64,000 nt of DNA from Roseiarcus sp963775575. Lineage in GTDB: Bacteria > Pseudomonadota > Alphaproteobacteria > Rhizobiales > Beijerinckiaceae. The stretch lies in assembly GCA_963775575.1 (NCBI GenBank), contig CAVZJG010000002.1:310001-374000 (forward strand), written 5' to 3'. The notes below the pieces were generated by a model. It did not search any database, was not told the origin of the DNA, and worked only from the letters and a program-made list of their open reading frames with translations. Made by a program: the position numbers and the translations under genes. Shown here piece by piece: positions 9,240 through 20,249 of this stretch (positions within the stretch are counted from its first letter, which is position 1; each line of letters begins with the position of its first letter).

Positions 9240-9287
<48 letters not shown>

Positions 9288-9613
9288 ACCCACGCGGGAC
9301 CACCGGATCACTATGACCGACTTTCGTCTCTGCTCGACTTGTTGGTCTCGCAGTCAGGCTGGCTTATGCCATTGCACTCGACGACCGATTTCCGACCGGT
9401 CTGAGCCAACCATTGCGCGCCTCCGTTACTCTTTGGGAGGCGACCGCCCCAGTCAAACTACCCACCATGCGTTGTCCCGACCCCGGATGACGGGGCGCGG
9501 TTAGACATCCATAAAAGCAAGGGTGGTATTTCAAGGGTGGCTCCACCAGAGCTGGCGCCCCGGCTTCCAAGCCTACCACCTATCCTACACATGCCGTCAC
9601 GAATGCCAACGCA

Positions 9614-9648
<35 letters not shown>

Positions 9649-9718
9649 GACCGCAGGAACCCCGCATCTTCACGGGGACTTCAATTTCACTGAGCTGACG
9701 TTGGAGACAGCGGGGAAG

Positions 9719-9812
<94 letters not shown>

Positions 9813-10387
9813 AATTCAAGGCTCGCACCTCTCCTTTTAACCTTCCGGCACCGGGCAGGCGTCAGACCCTATACGTCATCTTACGATTTCGCAGAGCCCT
9901 GTGTTTTTGTTAAACAGTTGCCACCCCCTGGACTGTGCCCCCCCGATGAGCTTGCGCTCGCCGAGGGCCTCCTTATTCCGAAGTTACGGAGGTAAATTGC
10001 CGAGTTCCTTCAACGTCATTCTCTCAAGCGCCTTGGTATGCTCTACCTGTCCACCTGTGTCGGTTTCGGGTACGGTCTTATGCAGGGGCTATTTCCTGGA
10101 ACAACCAGGCGGCAAGGAAAATCCAATAATCCCTCACCACTTTCGTCATCCGTCACTGCCCTGCTGGCCCACGAATATTAACGTGGTTCCCATCGACTAC
10201 GCCTTTCGGCCTCGCCTTAGGGACCGGCTAACCCTGCGAAGATTAACTTTACGCAGGAACCCTTGGACTTTCGGCGACACTGTCTTTCACAGTGTTTGTC
10301 GTTACTCATGTCAGCATTCGCACTTCCGATGCCTCCAGGAGCCCTCACGGGTCTCCCTTCATCAGCCTACGGAACGCTCCGCTACCA

Positions 10388-10860
10388 CTCAGTGATCAGT
10401 CATCAGTAATCAGTGTTCAGATGGCGGGCCGCGTTCGATGCGCGCGCGCAGCCCATGCAACATGCGGATGATGTGGCCCAGCTCGTTGCGCCACTCATCC
10501 GTCCGTTCGCGCTCGGCATAGCCGAGATCGGCGGCGTACTTGCACCACAACCTGGCTTCCTCCGCCGAGCCTACCGCCATCGTAAGATAGCGCGCAAAAA
10601 CTCCCTTGGAGAACCAGACTGCCGTCCCTGTCCTTCGACGATCAGGCTGCAAACGGACTTAAACGCCCGCCGCATCTGATCCGCAAGACCGTTAAATTGC
10701 TCGATCTTGGGAAAGCTCAGACTGACGCGGTGAAGCTCCAGAGACAATGCGTAAGCCCGCCGAAAGACATCCAAGTCCTCCCCGTTCTTCCCACGCATCC
10801 CTGCTTGCCGCTTTTCCATCTGTTCACTGCTCACTGAAAACTGATCACTGAATCCAAAGC
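10388..10860 (-). other. 23S helix-45 intervening sequence
   Basis: An insertion of about 470 bp interrupts the 23S rRNA between the conserved GAGCCGAAGCT side and the TAGCGGAGCGTTCCGTAGG side of helix 45. Its ends are complementary and consist of CAGTGATCAGTTTTCAGTGA-like units on one side and CTGAACACTGATTACTGATG-like units on the other, so they fold into a long stem suited to RNase III. The insert carries the remains of a four-helix-bundle protein gene. Confidence 0.85.
10410..10819 (-). pseudogene. four-helix-bundle 23S IVS protein (S23/TIGR02436 family), frameshifted
   Basis: The first part (from MEKRQAGMRGKNGEDLDVFR through SLELHRVSLSFPKIEQFNGL to IVEGQGRQSGSPREFL) is the N-terminal half of the IVS-encoded four-helix-bundle family. 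The second half continues in another frame as RYLTMAVGSAEEARLWCKYA, DLGYAERERTDEWRNELGHI and IRMLHGLRARI. The break falls at GAGTTTTTGCGCGC near 10588-10600, a run of five T, and one base change would restore a protein of about 135 aa. The role of these proteins is unknown. As written, the gene cannot make the full bundle. Confidence 0.8.
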
Positions 10861-10940
10861 TTCGGCTCATGGCTTGAGCCCCGGTACATCTTCGGCGCGG
10901 AAACCCTTGTTTAGACCAGTGAGCTGTTACGCTTTCTTTA

Positions 10941-10971
<31 letters not shown>

Positions 10972-11467
10972 TTGTTTTGGGATTTCCACATCCTTTCCCA
11001 CTTAGCCACGAATTGGGGGCCTTAGCTGTTGGTCTGGGTTGTTTCCCTCTCCACGATGGACGTTAGCACCCACCGTGTGGCTCCCGAGAACGGCTTCCAG
11101 GTATTCGGAGTTTGGTTAGGTTTGGTAGGGTTTTGGCCCCCCTAGCCCATCCAGTGCTCTACCCCCTGGAGCCTCATCTCGAGGCTATACCTAAATATAT
11201 TTCGCGGAGAACCAGCTATTTCCGAGTTTGGTTGGCCTTTCACCCCTAATCACAAGTCATCCGAGTCTTTTTCAACAGACACCGGTTCGGTCCTCCAGTA
11301 GGTGTTACCCTACCTTCAACCTGCTCATGACTAGATCACTCGGTTTCGGGTCTAAAGCATCGAACTGAAGCGCCCGTTTCAAACTCGCTTTCGCTGCGCC
11401 TTCGCCTATCGGCTTAAGCTTGCTCGATACTTTAAGTCGCTGACCCATAATACAAAAGGTACGCCGT

Positions 11468-11585
11468 CACGGGCTCGCCAAAGGCGAGCCGACGAATGGC
11501 GAATAGGGAGTAGCGAATGGAGGTCGCCCCCTATTCGCCATTCGCCATTCGCCACTCGCGCTCACCTTCGGTGAGCCCGCTCCGA
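11468..11585 (-). other. 23S helix-25 intervening sequence
   Basis: About 118 bp replaces the short tip of helix 25, between the conserved GAAACCGGATGCCTACAAAC side and the GTGACGGCGTACCTTTTGTA side. The insert is a hairpin: CGGGCTCACC..GGTGAGCG, then tandem GAATGGC heptamers, a short loop, ATTCGCC complements, and GGCTCGCCTTTGGCGAGCC. No coding capacity. Confidence 0.8.
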
Positions 11586-11645
11586 CTGTTTGTAGGCATC
11601 CGGTTTCAGGAACTGTTTCACTCCCCTCGTCGGGGTGCTTTTCAC

Positions 11646-11677
<32 letters not shown>

Positions 11678-11961
11678 GCTGAGGAGTGCTTAGGCTTGGA
11701 GGGTGGTCCCCCCGTGTTCAGACAGGATTTCACGTGTCCCGCCCTACTCGTATCTTAAGCCCGGAACCTATCCATACGGGGCTGTCACCCGCTGCGGCCC
11801 GGCTTTCCAGCCGGTTCTGGTAATTCCAAGCAAAAGCGTTGGCCTGGTCCGCGTTCGCTCGCCACTACTAACGGAGTCTCGTTGATGTCCTTTCCTCCGG
11901 GTACTTAGATGTTTCAGTTCCCCGGGTTCGCTTTTATTCCCCTATGGATTCAGAGAATAAA

Positions 11962-12118
11962 TACCTTCTCTTGATCTCTGCTAGTCCAAAGATCGCCTCG
12001 CCGCCCATCCCCCCAAGGAGGAAAGACCCTCAGCCGAAAACCGCCCCCGCCGAGCCGCCGGGCGTGAACCCTTGAGCTCGTCGCAGACCATTCTCTCTTC
12101 GGAATAACAGAGATCGAA
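11962..12118 (-). other. 23S helix-9 intervening sequence
   Basis: Between the conserved GAATGGGGAAACCCACC and CTCTGAATCCATAGGGG blocks, where Escherichia coli has a short stem-loop, this 23S has about 150 nt. The position, roughly 130 nt from the 5' end, is the usual alphaproteobacterial fragmentation site that yields a 5.8S-like piece. No protein gene is present. Confidence 0.75.
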
Positions 12119-12280
12119 GGTGGGTTTCCCCATTCGGAAATTCACGGATCAAAGCCTGTTCGCGGCTCCCCATGACTTATCGCAGCGTACCACGTCCTTC
12201 ATCGCCTCTCAGCGCCAAGGCATCCACCGAATGCCCTTAAGACACTTGATCGCTCTCATTGCCAACGCGCGTCCCAGAAG

Positions 12281-12660
12281 ACGGAGAACAGAGCACAGAG
12301 GACGGATGATTCCGTTCTCCGATGTCCGTCGTCCGTCGTCCGAACCGCGTTGGACTCTTTCGAAAAGACCAGTTTTGCTTCAAACGCATCCGGGAGCTCT
12401 AGCGGTCAAGCTTAAGCCCACGACTGAGACGCTCTCAGGGCCACGACGAAAGCGAAAGGCGCGATCCCTAGAGATCGAACCCTTCCCTCGCCCCGGCCCC
12501 TCGACCGAACGCGTTTCCTCTTCACGATGTCATAAGACGCCGCCACGCGCGCGAACGCGCGTCACGGAAACTGTTTTCAAAGGACAGCCCTCTCGAGGGG
12601 CGAATGGCGAATGGAAGGCGAAAGCGAAACCATTCGCCATTCGCCACTCGCTATTCGCCC
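12281..12660. repeat. repeat hairpins in the 23S/tRNA-Ala spacer
   Basis: Two structures are visible. At 12288-12348, GACGGAGAACAGAGCACAGA is opposed by CCGTTCTCCGATGTCCGTCG and further GTCCGTC units. At 12598-12660, GCGAATGGCGAATGGAAGGCG is opposed by CCATTCGCCATTCGCCACTC. Between them lies ordinary spacer with box-like elements (about 12400-12480) but no gene. Confidence 0.6.
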
Positions 12661-12673
12661 GCCTCGCGCCGCC

Positions 12674-12749
12674 TGGTGGAGCCAGACGGGATCGAACCGA
12701 CGACCTCATGCTTGCAAAGCACGCGCTCTCCCAACTGAGCTATGGCCCC
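12674..12749 (-). tRNA. tRNA-Ala (TGC)
   Basis: 76 nt, CCA encoded. Minus strand: GGGGCCATAGCTCAGTTGGG at the 5' end, anticodon loop TTTGCAA, T loop TTCGATC, acceptor GGGGCCA paired with TGGCTCC. Standard rRNA-spacer tRNA. Confidence 0.97.
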
Positions 12750-12750
12750 G

Positions 12751-12848
12751 AGGGCAGTAGGCAATGGGCAGTAGGCAGTTGGGCGGCGACGGACGGCGGA
12801 GAACCGCAGCGGCCATCCTACTGCCGACTGCCTATTCCCTACTGCCTT
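12751..12848. repeat. heptamer-repeat hairpin between tRNA-Ala and tRNA-Ile
   Basis: Left arm AGGGCAGTAGGCAATGGGCA plus GTAGGCA units; right arm CTACTGCCGACTGCCTATTC plus CCTACTGCC. Same motif as the two hairpins around 5S. Confidence 0.72.
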
Positions 12849-12854
12849 TGCCTG

Positions 12855-12931
12855 TGGTGGGCCTGGGAGGACTTGAACCTCCGACCTCACGCTTATCAAG
12901 CGCGCGCTCTAACCAACTGAGCTACAAGCCC
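12855..12931 (-). tRNA. tRNA-Ile (GAT)
   Basis: 77 nt, CCA encoded. Minus strand: GGGCTTGTAGCTCAGTTGGT, anticodon loop TTGATAA, T loop TTCAAGT, acceptor closed by AGGCCCACCA. Standard rRNA-spacer tRNA. Confidence 0.97.
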
Positions 12932-13186
12932 GGAACCAGCGATCGGCGATCCGTGAACAGTCGTCAGAAAACCCCGTTTCTGTTCACCGATCACTGTTCA
13001 CTCATCACGGTTTCCCGGCTCGTCCTTTTAAAAGGAAAGAAAGAGAGACGAAGGCGGCGGCGTCCCGCCAAACGCGGCGATGACTTTCGCCGCTTGATTC
13101 CAAAACGGCCGACAAGACATGTCGACCAAGCCCGAAAGGCTCGCGCCCTCCGTCCTTAAGTCCTCTGTCCTTATGAAGGCCGATCC

Positions 13187-14672
<1,486 letters not shown>

Positions 14673-15242
14673 AATTGAGATTCTCTCCCGACTGGTCACT
14701 TCGCGAGAACGTCTTCGTTCTCGCCGGAGAAGCTCGCGCTCCCCCGGCATTCTTGACGAGTTCCAAACACATCCGCTCGAGGCCAATCACAAAGCCAGTC
14801 CGCCTCACGACGTTCCGACCCGCTGCCGCCCAAGCGCGATGAATTTCGAAACGTGACCGTCAGTGGTCTCTTCGGACTCCCGTCGCCCAAGCCAGCCCTC
14901 CGTTCACACGGCAAATGCCAACCCGAGACAACCAAGCCCCGCAAGGACCCCGCCGCCCACGTCTCTCTTTCTTCCGATCCAATTGTCAAACAGCAAAGGA
15001 AGAGGAAAACCTCCCCCCAAGCCTCGCAAAACCGTTCGAGCCCAAGCCCAGAACCATCCCGCAAGACCCAATCCCAAAACCCAGCCAATCGCTCCGCCAA
15101 GCCCCCCCTGGCCAAAGCCAATAGCCCAAAACGACCGAAACCCCCCAATCCCCGCCTCTCAGCAGGGAAGAGCGCGTCTCAAAATCGTCCGAAATCCAGA
15201 CAGCCGGCCGTCCGCGCAACGCGACAGCGCCGTCGGCGCGCT
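14673..15242 (-). other. rRNA operon leader
   Basis: About 570 bp between the promoter and the 16S gene, transcribed but not protein-coding. It is rich in CCAAGCCC/AAACCC-type sequence on the plus strand. I see no tRNA or repeat here; anti-termination boxes were not identified with certainty. Confidence 0.5.
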
Positions 15243-15271
15243 GATATAGGCAGCGCCTCCCGAACTGTCAA
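15243..15271 (-). promoter_or_regulatory. sigma-70 promoter of the rRNA operon
   Basis: On the minus strand a perfect -35 box TTGACA (15266-15271) is followed after 17 bp by TATATC (15243-15248). It lies about 570 bp upstream of the 16S gene and 110 bp from the end of recR, and is the only near-consensus promoter in the region. Confidence 0.75.
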
Positions 15272-15382
15272 ACGGTTTTCAACGAAAATTTTCACCATGC
15301 CGTCGCGCTTCGCGTCGCGCGTTGGCGCGCAATCGTCTCATGCCGCGGCGCGGACCGTCGGTCCACGCCCAGGATCGCGCCG

Positions 15383-15988
15383 CTAAAACGTCGTGCGTTG
15401 CCGCATCGCAGCGGCGAGCGTACCGTCGTCGAGATAGTCGAGCTCGCCGCCGACCGGCACGCCGTGGGCGAGACGCGTCACCTCGACGGGGTAAGGGCTA
15501 AGCAGCTCCGTCACGTAGTGCGCGGTGGTCTGTCCGTCGACGGTCGCATTGACGGCGAGCACGACCTCCTTGACGCCGCCCTCGGCGACCCGCGCGACGA
15601 GGCTCGAAAGATTGAGGTCGTCGGGCCCGACGCCGTCGAGCGGCGACAGAGCGCCGCCGAGCACGTGATAGCGCGCGTGCGTCGCGTTGGCGCGCTCCAA
15701 CGCCCAGAGATCGCCGACCAATTCGACGACGACCAGGATCGCGCTGTCGCGTCTGTCGTCGCCGCAGATCGTGCACGGGTCGCGCGCGTCGACGTTGCCG
15801 CACACCGAGCAGGTCACGATCTTTTCGTAGGCGACGCGCATCGCCTCGGCGAGCGGCCCGAGCAGGGGCTCGCGTTTGCGGATGAGGTGCAACGCCGCGC
15901 GCCGGGCTGACCGCGGCCCGAGGCCGGGCAACCGCGCGAGCAGCTGGATCAGCCGCTCGATTTCGGGCCCGGCGACATGGGACGACAT
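15383..15988 (-). CDS. recR: recombination mediator RecR
   Basis: 201 aa cytosolic protein that acts with RecF/RecO to load RecA at gaps. An N-terminal helix-hairpin-helix (LPGLGPRSARRAALHLIRK, residues 19-37) is followed by a four-Cys zinc finger (CSVCGNVDARDPCTIC, about 57-72) and a Toprim domain (DSAILVVVELVGDLWALERA onward) that ends in the family motif TRLAHGVPVGGELDYLDDGT. The length is normal. It is the last gene of dnaX-ybaB-recR, a conserved bacterial order; it starts 6 bp after ybaB. Confidence 0.95.
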   Translation of the reverse strand: MSSHVAGPEIERLIQLLARLPGLGPRSARRAALHLIRKREPLLGPLAEAMRVAYEKIVTCSVCGNVDARDPCTICGDDRRDSAILVVVELVGDLWALERANATHARYHVLGGALSPLDGVGPDDLNLSSLVARVAEGGVKEVVLAVNATVDGQTTAHYVTELLSPYPVEVTRLAHGVPVGGELDYLDDGTLAAAMRQRTTF

Positions 15989-15994
15989 GGCGCT

Positions 15995-16330
15995 TCAGAA
16001 CGGCAGCTTCACGCCGGGCGGCAACGGCAGCCCCGCGGTCAGGCTCTGCATCTTCTCCGCCGCGGCGCGATCGGCCTTGGTCCTGGCGTCGGCGTAGGCG
16101 GCCATAATCAAGTCTTCGGCCATCTCCTTGTCGGCGGGCGTCAACAGCGAAGGATCGAGATGAACCGCCTTCATCTCGCCTTTGCCCGACAGCGTGATGC
16201 GGACCATGCCGCCGCCCGATTGCCCCTCGACCTCCAGGCGCGACAATTCCTCCTGCGCGTCGGCGAGCTTGGCCTGCATCGCCTGCGCCTTCTTCATCAT
16301 CGCCAACAGGTCGACCATCGCGGGCTCCAA
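15995..16330 (-). CDS. YbaB/EbfC family nucleoid-associated protein
   Basis: 111 aa DNA-binding dimer. It has the family signature MVDLLAMMKKAQAMQAKLAD near the start, GGGMVRITLSGKGEMKAVHL in the middle strand region and DLIMAAYADARTKADRAAAE in the last helix. It lies between dnaX (4 bp upstream) and recR, as in most bacteria. The start could also be the internal Met at residue 5 (MVDLL). The in vivo role is poorly defined; family members bind DNA with low specificity. Confidence 0.92.
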   Translation of the reverse strand: MEPAMVDLLAMMKKAQAMQAKLADAQEELSRLEVEGQSGGGMVRITLSGKGEMKAVHLDPSLLTPADKEMAEDLIMAAYADARTKADRAAAEKMQSLTAGLPLPPGVKLPF

Positions 16331-16333
16331 CCT

Positions 16334-18142
16334 TTAGAGATCGTCGTCGCCGAGCGAGTCGGCGTAGGCGACATCGTCGTCGCCGGCCGACGCCGGCGCG
16401 GCCGGCGCGATTTCGCTGGCGCGCGCCTCGACGATGCGCGCGCCGGGAAAGCGCTCCAAGATCTTGCGCACGGTCGGGTGATCGGCAAGGCCGCTCAGAC
16501 GCTCGGACCGCCGCGCCGCCGCCTGTTCGCGCAGCGTCGGCGCGCTCGCCCCGGCCGCGATCGCCACCATCCAGCGCTCGCCCGTCCATTCGGCGAGGCG
16601 CCGCGACAGCGCCTGGACGATCGCGGACGAGGCGCCCTCGGTGAGCGAAAACTCGATGCGTCCCGGCTCGAAGCGGGCGAGCCGCACGTCGCCTTCGAGC
16701 GCCTGACAGAGCTGAATGTCGCGCTTTGACCGCGCCAGCGCGACGACGTCCTCGAAGCGCGCCAGAAGCGGCGCGCCCGCCGGCGCGATTGGCGCGGGCG
16801 CAGGCGCCTGCGGCGCCGAGGCGCGTAGCGCCGACGCGCCGCCGCTCGAAGAGGAGGATCGCGTCGCGCCCGCGGGCGCGGCGGGCGCGAGCTTGAGCGA
16901 GGATTCCCCCGACTCGGCCAATTTGCGCAATGCGTCTTCCGGCGTCGGCAAGTCGGCGGCGAAGGCGAGGCGGATCAACGCCATTTCGGCGGAGGCGAGC
17001 GGTCGCGGCGAATCCTTCACGTCCTCGACGCCCTTGATCAGGATCTGCCAGGCGCGCGTCAGCGGCCCCAGCGCGAGCTTCTCAGCCAGCTCGGCGCCGC
17101 GGCGACGCTCGTTCTCGCCGATCGCGGGGTCGTCGACGCCGCTCGGCGCCAGCTTGGCGCGGGTGACGAAATGGCAGAATTCGGCCAGCTCGACGAGCAG
17201 CTCGGCCGGATCGGCGCCGTTGAGATGCAGGCGCGCCATCGACTCGAGCGCCGGCGCGATCTCGCCCGCCATCGCGTGAACGAACAAGTCGATGACTTCG
17301 CTGCGGTCGGAGAGCCCGAGCATGGCGCGGACATCGCCCGCTTCGACCCGCCCCGCCGCGGCGCGGGCGATGCCCTGGTCGAGCAGCGACAGCGCATCGC
17401 GCACCGACCCTTCCGCGACGCGCGCGATCAGCGCCAGCGCGTCGGGTTCGGCGACGACGCCCTCGGCGGCGCAAATCTTCTCCAGGTGGCGCACCATCGC
17501 GCCCGCTTCGATGCGCTTGAGATCGAAACGGATGCAGCGCGAGCGCACGGTGATCGGCACCTTTTCGATCTCGGTGGTGGCGAACAGGAACTTGACGTGG
17601 TCGGGCGGCTCCTCGAGCGTCTTCAGCAAGCCGTTGAACGCCTGCTTGGACAGCATGTGCACTTCGTCGACGATGTAGACCTTGGTGCGCGCCGACACCG
17701 GGCGATAGCGCGCATTCTCGATGATCTCGCGCACGTCGTCGATGCCGGTGTGGGAGGCCGCGTCCATTTCGATGACGTCGACGTGGCGCGACTCCATGAT
17801 CGCCTGGCAGTGCACGCCGAATTCCGGCATGTCGATGGTGGGCCGGTCGATCTTGCCCGGAACGGAGTAGTTGAAGGCCCGCGCGAGAATGCGCGCGGTG
17901 GTGGTCTTGCCGACGCCGCGCACCCCCGTCAGGATGTAGGCTTGATGGATGCGGCCCGCGGCGAAGGAATTGGCGAGCGTGCGCACCATCGGCTCCTGGC
18001 CGATCAGGTCCTCGAAGCGCGCGGGGCGGTATTTGCGCGCCAGCACGCGGTAGGGCGTCGCCGGGTGCGCGGACGCTTCGGCCGGCTCCCCGCCGAGCGA
18101 GGGCTCGGCGGCGCTTCGTTCAGGCGCTTTCGATTCGCTCAT
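16334..18142 (-). CDS. dnaX: DNA polymerase III subunits gamma/tau
   Basis: 602 aa clamp-loader ATPase. AAA+ module: Walker A GVRGVGKTT (about residue 73), Walker B VDEVHMLS, sensor LFATTEIEKVP, arginine-finger SRCIRFDLKR. Domain III runs to about residue 390, followed by an Ala/Pro/Ser-rich linker (about 390-450) and a shortened tau C-terminal region. The zinc-module region keeps a single Cys (GVHCQAI), as in other alphaproteobacteria. A Met-rich start is preceded by no other in-frame ATG. It heads the dnaX-ybaB-recR operon, and the SRP RNA gene lies just upstream. Confidence 0.95.
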   Translation of the reverse strand: MSESKAPERSAAEPSLGGEPAEASAHPATPYRVLARKYRPARFEDLIGQEPMVRTLANSFAAGRIHQAYILTGVRGVGKTTTARILARAFNYSVPGKIDRPTIDMPEFGVHCQAIMESRHVDVIEMDAASHTGIDDVREIIENARYRPVSARTKVYIVDEVHMLSKQAFNGLLKTLEEPPDHVKFLFATTEIEKVPITVRSRCIRFDLKRIEAGAMVRHLEKICAAEGVVAEPDALALIARVAEGSVRDALSLLDQGIARAAAGRVEAGDVRAMLGLSDRSEVIDLFVHAMAGEIAPALESMARLHLNGADPAELLVELAEFCHFVTRAKLAPSGVDDPAIGENERRRGAELAEKLALGPLTRAWQILIKGVEDVKDSPRPLASAEMALIRLAFAADLPTPEDALRKLAESGESSLKLAPAAPAGATRSSSSSGGASALRASAPQAPAPAPIAPAGAPLLARFEDVVALARSKRDIQLCQALEGDVRLARFEPGRIEFSLTEGASSAIVQALSRRLAEWTGERWMVAIAAGASAPTLREQAAARRSERLSGLADHPTVRKILERFPGARIVEARASEIAPAAPASAGDDDVAYADSLGDDDL

Positions 18143-18239
18143 GCGCCAAAGGCTCGGGTTCGCTGGCCCGGCGCCGCGGCGGCGGCCCGAAGCGCGGGAC
18201 AGAGGCGGGGCGGCGGGTTCGCCGGTAGGAGGTTGGACA

Positions 18240-18326
18240 AAGACCCGCCCTGGCTCGTTAGGGCTGCTTCCTTCCGGACCTGACCCGGTTGGCGAGCGGT
18301 ACGTCCTTCGCCAACCTCCCGCGCCT
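18240..18326 (-). ncRNA. ffs: 4.5S signal recognition particle RNA
   Basis: The minus strand contains the diagnostic apical hairpin GGTCAGGTCCGGAAGGAAGC followed by AGCCCTAAC, flanked by GGTTGGCG..CGCCAACC pairing. The RNA works with Ffh in co-translational targeting. Placement just upstream of dnaX is the usual alphaproteobacterial arrangement. Ends are approximate. Confidence 0.9.
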
Positions 18327-18470
18327 TATTTGGACTATGCGCGGCCTGCGCGCAAGGGCGGGCCGACCAGCCGCCTCAACCCACCCGCACGGCCTCGGCG
18401 CGCCGCCGCGAAGGGTCGGCGCCCGACCGGCGAAACGGCAACGCCCGGCGCGCCGATGCCCGGCGCGCAA

Positions 18471-18565
18471 AGTTTTCCAAGGAATTCCAAGCGTTTGCAA
18501 ACTTTTCCAAGGATTTCCAAGCTTTTTCCAAGCTTTTTCCAAGGATTTCCAAGCTTTTTCCTTGG
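18471..18565. repeat. short tandem repeat TTTCCAAG(G/C)
   Basis: Eight imperfect copies of a TTTCCAAGGA/TTTCCAAGCT unit lie within 95 bp, upstream of ffs. The rest of 18327-18862 contains no supported gene; it includes part of a dispersed repeat from about 18785. Confidence 0.7.
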
Positions 18566-18862
18566 CGGTTTTGAAGGAAATCAATGGCTTGTAAGCGAAA
18601 GAACCCGAATTCGATTTTTTGCTCTCCTTGCCGCCCGGCCGCCCGGACGAATTCGCCGTTCGCCGGCTCGCCGAACTCCCCGCCCATCATGGATAGCACG
18701 AATCGTGGTTTTCAGAAAGAGATTGTTCGGGGGAGGCGAATCTCCGCGCTCCCGCCGAAGCCGCGGCGACCCCAGCGCTCGACTACCGACCTTTAAGATT
18801 CTCGATCGCGGTCGCCGAGCCGAAACGGACGAACCCCGCTCTCGCCGCAACGCCGCGGTCCC

Positions 18863-19034
18863 CGGCCGCCGCAATTCGCCGTCGATCTCTTGGATGCGAA
18901 AATTCCGATTGAAATGGGCTGTCAAGGGTCTCGACCGCTGCAGGCGGCGCGCCGAAAGGCGCGCCCTTGACAGCCCATTTCAATCGGAAAAGGTTCTCTT
19001 CCAAGAGATCGACGGCGAATTGCGACGGCCTCTC
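18863..19034. repeat. long inverted repeat (palindromic intergenic element, full copy)
   Basis: Arms 18863-18928 and 18964-19034 match over about 66 bp with a small indel. Inner 24 bp are perfect (CCGATTGAAATGGGCTGTCA and onward), outer blocks are GCAATTCGCCGTCGATCTCT / its complement. The loop contains GGCGCGCC. The left arm is preceded (18785-18862) by a block that recurs at 24330-24420 and 25100-25200. Confidence 0.85.
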
Positions 19035-19119
19035 CGGTTCGAACCGGCGGCTAGCGTTGGTCAGGCCGGTCGCGGTTCAGTCGCTACTCAAGCGCGCTGG
19101 CGCCGTTATCCGGTGGGAA

Positions 19120-20247
19120 ATGCGTAAAGTCCGGCAAGATCCGATCGCTGACCCCGCCAACGCCTCGACCGAGCTGCCGAGAGCAAAGGCCGCTGAATTC
19201 ATCCTTGGCATGGTTGAAGGCTCGATTCTGGCGCTCGGCGGCGTCGACAGCGAAAGCCTGCGAGTCGTCCTCGATGCGGCCGAGCCGGATCGATGCGGCA
19301 AGCGAGCGCTGTTCGCTCGGATCGCGCCGGCGCCAACGGCGGAGGCGATCGTCGAGCAGGCGCTCAATATGCTTGCGGAGACCGCGCGCCGTCTATGGCC
19401 GCTCTGGTTCACCGATGTGAGCTTCGCCGGTTGCCGAGACGATAGGCTCGGGCGGCTCGCCGTTGACGCTATCGCGCGCAGCGCGGCCAAAGAGATCGCC
19501 GGCCTGTCGGCCTCCTGGGCGGCGGCGGCGGCTCGGCTTGCGCTCGACAATCGTCCGCCGCGCGTGAGGGGCACGCTTCCTGCCGTCGAACTCGCGCAAC
19601 TCACGCGCGCCATCAGCCGCTCCGGCCTGGTCCTCGTCGCCGATGTGAGCGTCGCCTGCGAGCGGTCCGATCCCGCCGCCATGGTGCATGCGCTGGAATG
19701 GATCGCGCAGCATTCGCAAGGCGCCGTGGTCGCGCTGTTCGCCGAGCTGCCGCCGAACGAGCCGCCGTTTGATCGTATTCTTTATGGCGCCAGGCGTGTG
19801 ACGGCGGCGGACGGTGTGGAACCCGGCATCGTCGAGCCTGACGCGGCAGGGACAGCGGACGCCGCGCTATGGATTGCTCCCTGGCGCGGCCTGCCCCACC
19901 CCCTAAGCGAAATCGAGCAGCGACTCGCCAAAGCGCTCGGCGCCGACGCCGAACTCGCCCCGCTGTTCGCTTTCAATCGCCTCATCGACACGATTCGCGG
20001 CTCGCGGCCAAAGGTCGACCTCGTGTGGACGGAAGGTCGGCTCGTCGTCGAACTCGATGGTTACGGCAGCCACGGCAATCGCGCGGCCTTCATTTACGAT
20101 CGGCATCGCGACTATGAACTCACCTTGAGCGGCTACACCGTGCTACGCTTGGCGAACGACGAAATCGCGCAGGACTGCGAGAAGGCGATCGAGAAAATTC
20201 GTGATTTGGTCTGCTTGCGGCGAACGCAAATCAATTTGGAGAGTTGA
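19120..20247 (+). CDS. DUF559-type PD-(D/E)XK-like nuclease protein of an accessory operon
   Basis: About 375 aa from the ATG at 19120 (an upstream open frame runs back into the palindromic repeat, so it is not used). Residues 1-270 are mixed alpha/beta and unrecognised. The C-terminal 100 residues match the DUF559/Vsr-like nuclease fold: KVDLVWTEGRLVVELDGYGS gives the D and E-x-D metal residues, then HGNRAAFIYDRHRDYELTL and SGYTVLRLANDEI. It probably cuts or nicks DNA. It is the first gene of a three-gene operon and its stop (TGA 20245-20247) nearly touches the next start. Biological role unknown; anti-phage defence is an inference from the partners. Confidence 0.7.
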   Translation: MRKVRQDPIADPANASTELPRAKAAEFILGMVEGSILALGGVDSESLRVVLDAAEPDRCGKRALFARIAPAPTAEAIVEQALNMLAETARRLWPLWFTDVSFAGCRDDRLGRLAVDAIARSAAKEIAGLSASWAAAAARLALDNRPPRVRGTLPAVELAQLTRAISRSGLVLVADVSVACERSDPAAMVHALEWIAQHSQGAVVALFAELPPNEPPFDRILYGARRVTAADGVEPGIVEPDAAGTADAALWIAPWRGLPHPLSEIEQRLAKALGADAELAPLFAFNRLIDTIRGSRPKVDLVWTEGRLVVELDGYGSHGNRAAFIYDRHRDYELTLSGYTVLRLANDEIAQDCEKAIEKIRDLVCLRRTQINLES

Positions 20248-20249
20248 AA

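Noticed and set aside
10388..10860. 23S insertion considered as a group I or II intron or homing-endonuclease element
   Set aside because: No intron core or endonuclease motif; position (helix 45), complementary ends and four-helix-bundle protein fit an IVS.
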